From Plutella xylostella (taxonomy: Eukaryota > Arthropoda > Insecta > Lepidoptera > Plutellidae), in assembly GCF_932276165.1 (NCBI RefSeq), contig NC_064000.1, forward strand, positions 4,712,001 through 4,776,000: DNA of 64,000 nucleotides, given 5' to 3'. How positions within the stretch are numbered: the first letter of the stretch is position 1; each line of letters begins with the position of its first letter. Positions 59,001 to 64,000 of the stretch are shown here, one piece after another. The notes beneath the pieces were generated by a model. That model worked only from the letters and a program-made list of their open reading frames with translations. It was not told the origin of the DNA and did not search any database. Made by a program: the position numbers and the translations under genes.

Positions 59001-62000
59001 ATCAAATCGCTCTATGTCAATTTGACAATCGGTAGCTCGCTATTCTATTGCAGCATTCCGACCGCTCTCTTACCATTATTATTTCTTTTTAAGCGTGTCT
59101 CTTGCACCAAGGTCAACATTTTATTGGTAGGTACATATAATTTCTACTGTTCATTAGCACGAGCTGCTGGACAACTCTTGTTGTATTGGCATATCTCACC
59201 GGCGGGCTCTAGGCGGGGCTCGTCCGGCAGCTCGGGCGGCGCGCTCAGCAGCACGTGTAGCTGCAGCAGCAGCATGGGAGCAGCGGAGCAGAACGCGTGC
59301 ACGAGGCGGAGCATACCTGCAGGAAATAATAATTTTATTTTATTTTTATTTTATTTTATTTTATTTCAATGGAAAACTTACAGCTAAAGTTAATGGAAAA
59401 ATACTAAAAGTATGTAGTTGAAAGCCAATTACAAGTTTTCACTTATTTCAAACGGAATATTACAAAAATTAATCCTAAATGTGCTAAACACGTTACTAAA
59501 CACAAAACAAAATAGATTACTACTTACAATTAATTACTTAAAAAATATATAATATAAATAATAAGTATTTATTGCTTGCGTGTTCATAATGCAGATGCCA
59601 GTCACAATATCCAGTAAGTAAATAAATAACAGCACGCCATAATAAGTTGTCTTAAATAGAAGTACTAAACTTATTGGTTAAATAATAGCAGATTGAACGA
59701 GCATTACTACAAAAAATGTCTAAATCTAAAAAGTCTACACTAAGTGCGTTAAAAGAGCGCGAAGCTCTCAAAAGGAACGAGTTCTGCCTATAATTCGTAT
59801 GAACGAGTGGAATATGCAACAGTGATTTGTGACGTAGTTGACGCTCAGGGACAAATATATCGATTTTTTCAAGTAAATCAGGACAATCAACACTATTCTG
59901 AGCTATTTTTGTGAGGAAAGTTATATCTGCTGCTTGACGCCTGATTTCAAGAGGAAGAAGATGAAATTGATTGCAGTGATACTCGTAGCTGCGCCTAGGA
60001 ATTTTAAACTTATAACACAGGTATCTAACAAACTTTTTCTGGATGGACTCAATTTTAGAAATATAAACGCCATAACGTGGGTTCCACACCTGCGACGCAT
60101 ATTCCAAGTTGCTTCGAACAAGAGAGCAATAAATAATTTTAATAGATTTCATTAAATTGAAATTTTTACAAGAGCGTATAAGAAATCCTAGTAATTTATA
60201 TGCTTTTTTTACTATTTTATCAATGTGATTGTTAAAGAGCAATTTGGAGTCCATAATAACGCCCAAATCCCTTATCTCGTTGCAGCTGGAAATAGACTGA
60301 TTATTAATATTATATGTACTTGAAAACATACTGCGTTTACGTCCAAAAGATATAGAGAAGCATTTAGAGACATTGATATCCAACCTGTTCACTCTGCAGT
60401 AGGTATTAAGTTTGTTGAGATCATCCTGAAGTAGAGCAGAGTCCTCCGGACTATTAACCACTCTGAATACCTTCATATCGTCGGCAAACAAGAGGAATTG
60501 TGAGTTGTTAAAACAGACGTCAATGTCGTTAATAAAAATAATGAAAAGGAGGGGGCCCAATAACGATCCCTGTGGTACTCCAGAAGGAATGCTTTTCCAG
60601 GTTGACGTATAACCGTTTAAAACCACCGATTGCGTCCTATTAGATATGTAAGACTTGAACCAGCGAAACAAATCACCACGAATTCCGGCTGATATAAGTT
60701 TTTTGAGCAGCATTTCGTGATCTATGCGATCAAACGCTTTGCTATAATCGGTGTAAACGGCATCGATTTGATTGCCGTTATCCATTTGTGAAGTTATAAA
60801 CTCATTGAATACAATAAGGTTGGAAACTGTTGATCTTTTCTTAAGAAAACCATGTTGCTGTGAGTTGAATGTTAATTTCAGCGATGCATAAACCTGATCA
60901 TACACAATTCTCTCAAATATCTTGGCAATAAGGCATAGTTTGGAAATTGGTCGATAGTTCCCAATTATATTTTTTGGGCCACTCTTATGAATCGGACTGA
61001 TGAAAGCCGACTTCCATAGTGACGGCATAACGCCCTCGACTAAGGACCGTTTAAATAAAATTGATAACGGGACTGATAATGATTTAGAACAGCTGGCGAG
61101 AAATACTGCTGGAAGTTTATCTGGGCCAGCTGACTTGTTAAGGTCCAGAGACTTAAGGAGTTTACAAACCATATCACCAGATACTTCAACTGACGCGATA
61201 TCAGCAAGCGGAGCTGAAGTATCAGGCTGTAGGTTATTATCGACCTGAATGGACCCAGGGTTAGATTGTAAGAACGTTGAATAAAAGTATTCCGAGAACA
61301 TACTACTAATCTCGTGTCCAGACGTGGATGAAACATTTAAGTGCTTCATACACGAAGGAAACGAAAATCCCTTGCGTTTACCCTTAATAAAGGACCAAAA
61401 CACTCGAGGGTTTGAAGAAATGGAACTTTCGATATGAGTCATGTAATTATTGTAACATACACCTTCGAGACGCTTAGCTCTTTCTCTTAGCAACTCAAAG
61501 GTTTGTTTATCACTTAAGTTGCCGTACATTTTAAACTTTCTATGAAATTTCATTTTTTCGTTTATTACTTTAATAATGGATTGATTGTACCAAGGTGGGT
61601 ATTTACTTGCTTTTACATCACGCTGGGGTATATGTTTAATTTTAATCTCGTATATTTTGTTATAGAATTGACTTACAGCCTCATCAACCTCGCCCACACT
61701 AAGTATATTATCCCAGTCAATAAGATTAATTTCGTTATTAATCTTAGTAAAGTCCGCACGGTTATAGCGGAAAACAGAGCGCTTACATGGTACGAGAGGT
61801 TCTAGATCTGCAAATGTGGCAGTAATACATAGGGCCAGGTGATACGGGTCTTCTGGTACCAGAGGATCAGTGCACGAGTTACCTAGAACATGGTCATTTG
61901 AAAGAACTAAGTCCAATATATGATTGAATTTGTTAACAACTGGGTTATATTGCTGTAATCCACAAAAACTTACCGTATCTAAAAAAATGTTTATATGTTC

Positions 62001-63898
62001 GCTTGAAACAGAGGCTGCCTCGAGTCCATAATCGGAGACCACCCAATTGATGCAACTCATGTTAAAATCACCTAAAACAATAAACTTGTCCGACTCATGC
62101 TCCGTAATTATTGACTCAAGTTTATTACAAAAGTTTTGTAACTGATCTACAAATGAGAAGCCTAAGTTTTCGGTACATAGGTATAAATTACATATATTTA
62201 ATTTGTAATTAGATTTCGAAATGGGACAGCGTAACGTAACTGAGACCCAGATGTCCTCCGCGGACGAGTGCCAGTCCGGTGATCCAGCTGATATTAGATT
62301 ATTTTTTATGGCTATCAGGACACCTCCTCCGCGCTTTTGCTGAGTACGTAAAAGATCACGATCACGCCGCCACACAACGTAGCGACTATCGAATAATTCC
62401 TCGTCATAAATTCCTTCAAGCAGCCAAGTTTCGGTTAATGCTATCACATCGTAGTTATTTAATAATAATAATAACAATAATAATAATATTGCAATGGGGA
62501 GAAAACCTTAAAGCTTATAACAAATGGCGCCTTATGCGACTATGCCTAATTCCTCAGTTCTAATTGTAATTGGTTGGTTCAGTCGCCATTTTTTCTCCCC
62601 AACAAGAATGAACACAATAACATCTGTCAAAAAGGTTGTCAAGAGTGCCAATTCACAATTTGGACTCGATTTTGATGGTTTTCGACGGAAAACCGCTCAA
62701 TAGTTAAGACAAGATGGCGCCACCGTCGATTTCGGGAGTGCCAAATGGCGAGAAGGCAAGATGAAACCAATACATTGCGTGCCAAGAGTAGGGCTACAGG
62801 TCAGAACATTCAGAACCACAAAGGCACACTTGCTGGTGCTGCCAAAGTTTCACTTGGTTTTCTTGATGTTCATCCCCATTGATGAAATATCGCTGACCTT
62901 ACTGGCTTAGTCAAAAAGGGGGTTACGAAAGAGAGCACCGATCAAACAAATTTTCATACGTGGTCATCAGAAATGAGAGCGTAAATAGCTTAATTTTCAC
63001 TAGCGGATTCTGGCTCATCTTAAAGGGTCACAAATCACTCACAAACAAGTACAAGAGCCTAGAGTTTAGCACCCTGGATTGGCCAGTTAGATCAGCATCA
63101 TTCACCATTGAGTATGAAGAGGGTACACTCGAGTCCGCGTTGCTCTATGGTCACTTATGTCATGGTGCCTTACAAAGGTGTAACAGTAGTAACAAAAACA
63201 AACAAAACACTCACACAAGTCCCGGACCTGGTGCTTGACATGCCTCAGATCATTAGGCACGAACAGCTTGGCGTATCTCCAGAGCACTCCCAGCTGGAGA
63301 CAGTGCAGGGCGACGGGCAGCCAGGGCGCCGCCCGCCCCGCGCCCCCGCGCGCCGCCCACACGTGGAGATGCCAGCGGAGCGATAGCACCTGTAAGGGGA
63401 GATAGATGAGATAAGATAGAGTTGAGATCGAGTTGATTTTTTAAATTTTTATAGGGTTGGCGATGAGTTTGTAGGTATTTCTATATTCCGGTGTCCGACT
63501 CGACAACTAACGTGTATCGTAACAAATATCGAAATATAACTCAAGACTCTTAGCAACAGCCTCCACAGCCTTATCACTATCACTATTAAAATATGTATAT
63601 ACCTATGTATTTTTTAATAATTTAAAATGGATCATGTTTTGTGTCCCTCCTTGGGAGAGGCCTATGTCTAGCAGTGGATGATTATTGACTGATGATGATG
63701 AATTTAAAATTTGCAAACACAAACCTGCGACACAACCAGCGACGCGAGCACAATGGACGCGGCCGCGGCGGCGGCGCCGCTGTGCCCGCGCTCCAGCAGC
63801 GCGTACGCCATCACCACGTCGAACACCACGTCGCAGAAGTAGCCGGCCAGCGAGATGACGTTGAACAGCACGTCGCACAGGGGAAGGAACTCCGCCAT
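47090..63898 (-). CDS. XK-related (XKR) multi-pass membrane protein
   Basis: XKR proteins are plasma-membrane proteins; some scramble phosphatidylserine during apoptosis after caspase cleavage (family knowledge). Coding exons (descending): 63898-63725, 63389-63215, 59316-59200, 58072-57927, 56280-56190, 55732-55569, 55187-55018, 54564-54476, 54272-54206, 53718-53586, 53126-52081, 51388-51286, 47749-47647, 47214-47090; 2703 nt, 900 aa. Seen: helices LFNVISLAGYFCDVVFDVVM, PWLPVALHCLQLGVLWRYAK, the family motif MLRLVHAFCSAAPMLLLQL, FLWRLGTISARMCALTVYAL, and more hydrophobic spans to ~residue 365; then a long polar tail with FNCRFSNPVAANARKKKKP, PAAAFWRRPLP, a coiled-coil-like KLQEKKQKQLAELRVIEEE and YGQNGGNPG repeats. 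Near the C-terminus a GDVD/S tetrapeptide could be a caspase site (speculative). Layout suggests the XKR4/6/7 group. Exon 1 may extend to its acceptor at 63957, in which case coding could start upstream. Confidence 0.9.
47860..47882. repeat. AAT microsatellite
   Basis: A run of (ATA)n, seven or more units, in XKR intron 12. Confidence 0.6.
47981..48430 (-). mobile_element. 5'-truncated RTE-type LINE with target duplication
   Basis: The minus strand encodes a 135-codon open frame (MYGSETWAATQTHVRAVQAA, later ENRLRWFGHVKRKP and SRGRPKTRWIDVV) that is the C-terminal end of an RTE-like reverse transcriptase, ending TTIWDT-stop. The 17-bp direct repeat TGATATTATAAAAAGGT flanks it (47964-47980, 48431-48447), so this is a true 3'-end insertion. 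Confidence 0.85.
49480..50570 (+). pseudogene. Decayed R1-clade LINE reverse-transcriptase remnant
   Basis: Frameshifted plus-strand pieces read as R1 reverse transcriptase: PDGIPDRVWVLALRAG (49600-49650), LSASEISTDWKEATLKLLK (49690-49740), EVSCVVPQGSVLDT (50063-50104) and a C-terminal region near GALHA...LGALAKE (50370-50430). Many stops and frameshifts show it is dead. Boundaries are approximate. Confidence 0.65.
50721..50988 (-). mobile_element. Second type of tRNA-derived SINE with target duplication
   Basis: The minus-strand head is tRNA-like (GAATGGCGTAGTGGTTAGTG, then GGTCCCGGGTTCGATTCCCG). TTGGAGTTA flanks it (50712-50720, 50989-50997). The distal end is a run of about 16 A on the plus strand, so the sense strand ends in T, which is unusual for a SINE tail. 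Confidence 0.75.
51526..51935. repeat. Near-perfect tandem duplication, unit 205 bp
   Basis: TTCCGATGAACGTAAATTTT... to ...GCAGAGCTAACTATTTA occurs at 51526-51730 and again at 51731-51935 with one visible mismatch. The unit looks like the 3' end of a retroposon; it lies in XKR intron 11. Confidence 0.85.
54069..54222. repeat. Tandem duplication of the XKR exon-9 donor region, unit 77 bp
   Basis: GCGTAAAACCAAACC...GGATTGGAGAAG is present twice (54069-54145, 54146-54222). The upstream-coordinate copy contains the last ~15 bases of exon 54272-54206 but with donor GTGAGT changed to GGGAGT. Confidence 0.8.
54677..54770 (-). mobile_element. SINE 3' fragment
   Basis: TATTCTATTCTATTCTG, then CTCGAGTGGAACCTTTGTAC, match the tail end of the 6854-7190 SINE. 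Confidence 0.65.
56344..56894. mobile_element. Element with TTAACCGACTTCAAAAAA ends
   Basis: The left end TTAACCGACTTCAAAAAA and right end TTTTTTGAAGTCGGTTTTTTAA are inverted. The interior (ACCGATTACTCCGCCGTT, CACCCCCAAGGGTGGGTAAA) has no open frame. The motif is very common in moth genomes (recall). It lies in XKR intron 4. Confidence 0.6.
57118..57145. repeat. AAAG microsatellite at a LINE tail
   Basis: (GAAA)n, about six units, is followed by ATGTTTATTCAGGC, the form of a minus-strand LINE 3' end. Confidence 0.5.
57396..57526 (-). pseudogene. Partial duplicate of XKR exon 4
   Basis: It is nearly identical to exon 58072-57927 from the donor (GTCAG) up to CTCAACGTGATATCG (one or two changes), but the first ~23 bases and the acceptor are replaced by MITE sequence. 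Flanking intron (GGACCAAAAAA...CTTATTC) is also duplicated. Without an acceptor it is probably dead. Confidence 0.8.
57527..57648. mobile_element. Foldback MITE truncating the duplicated exon
   Basis: GCATGGGGCGCATTTAAGAC pairs with GTCTTAATTGCGCCCCATGC around a GTGACAG...GCGCGACGGAAAACTTTTG interior related to 29203-29344. Confidence 0.75.
58152..58774. mobile_element. Cluster of four copies of one MITE, two direct and two inverted
   Basis: Each ~155-bp unit starts CCTCCAATAGCAGTAAGA and ends with its reverse complement, with core GGAATAACTTTTGCTTTGAC. Units at 58155-58308 and 58316-58464 run one way; 58480-58607 (missing one arm) and 58613-58768 run the other. The block is in XKR intron 3. 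Confidence 0.85.
58826..58976. mobile_element. MITE with ~50-bp arms
   Basis: TATAGTGCCACAAACTTATC... pairs with ...GATAAGTTTGTGGCACTATA almost perfectly for about 55 bp. Confidence 0.8.
59327..62477 (-). mobile_element. 5'-truncated non-LTR retrotransposon, Jockey/CR1-like
   Basis: A 941-codon open frame (62477-59652) has the C-terminal part of an apurinic-type endonuclease (ALTETWLLEGIY, GDFNMSCINW, FNHILDLVLSNDH) and a full reverse transcriptase (AGPDKLPAVFLA, NYRPISKLCLIAKIFE, YTDYSKAFDRIDHEML, GVPQGSLLGPLLFIIFINDI, FADDMKVF). The 5' end of the endonuclease is missing: upstream the sequence is an (ATT)n run, and no ATG opens the frame. The 3'UTR ends in (AAATA)n repeats at 59330-59370. 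No stops interrupt the frame, so the insertion is young. It lies in XKR intron 2. The clade call is by motif only. Confidence 0.85.
62460..62490. repeat. AAT microsatellite at the LINE 5' junction
   Basis: TAATAATAATAATAACAATAATAATAATATT marks where LINE homology starts. Confidence 0.6.
63630..63705 (+). mobile_element. Short RTE 3'-end fragment
   Basis: TTGGGAGAGGCCTATGTCTAGCAGTGGATG followed by a GATGATGATG tail; a similar scrap lies at 57018-57050. Confidence 0.6.
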
Positions 63899-64000
63899 GG
63901 CGCCGCCGCCGTCGCATCTCATGACAAGGGGGACGGCGGGGGGGGCATTCGGTGGTTCTGGGGAAAAGGATAAGCTTCATCATCAATAATATCGAAATTA

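Overview
The window is nuclear DNA of an insect, most likely a moth or butterfly. GC-rich coding exons with GT-AG introns sit in AT-rich, transposon-packed DNA. Several repeats look lepidopteran: a tRNA-derived SINE with an (AATAG)n tail, Helitron-like tails ending ACAGCTAGT, an RTE 3' end reading GGGAGAGGCCTATGTCC, R1-like LINE debris and many terminal-inverted-repeat elements. I see no prokaryotic operon, CRISPR array, rRNA gene or genuine tRNA gene.

Layout. 99-1067 (+): the last three coding exons of an unrecognised gene that starts before the window. 2272-3830 (-): a small unrecognised gene with two coding exons, a possible 9-nt microexon at 4796-4804 and perhaps a 5' exon near 5354. 8335-21701 (-): Psi, a four-KH RNA-binding splicing regulator of the FUBP/KSRP family, 15 coding exons, 733 aa. 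26040-42541 (+): Dek, a chromatin and splicing-associated protein, 16 coding exons, 650 aa, divergent from Psi. 47090-63898 (-): an XK-related (XKR) membrane protein, 14 coding exons, 900 aa, possibly continuing past the window edge. In the last three genes the exon phases I assigned close into one open frame (2202, 1953 and 2703 nt), which supports the models.

The introns and spacers are a mosaic of mobile DNA. There are two related TA-flanked elements (about 6.4-7.6 and 45.7-46.9 kb), two hAT elements with visible 8-bp target duplications (41.3-42.4 and 48.9-51.3 kb), a Harbinger-like element with a transposase N-terminal fragment (28.6-29.1 kb), a 5'-truncated LINE with an open 941-codon frame (59.3-62.5 kb), RTE and R1 fragments, SINEs, Helitron-like tails and over a dozen foldback MITEs, several nested.

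The genes do not form an operon or an obvious pathway. Psi and Dek both belong to families that act on pre-mRNA and chromatin, but adjacency alone is weak evidence for a link. No wholly new system is evident. The most interesting signals are mobile elements landing directly on splice sites of Dek and the XKR gene, a possible 9-nt microexon, partial exon duplications with dead splice sites, an in-frame alternative donor in Dek, and a palindromic cluster of four MITE copies.
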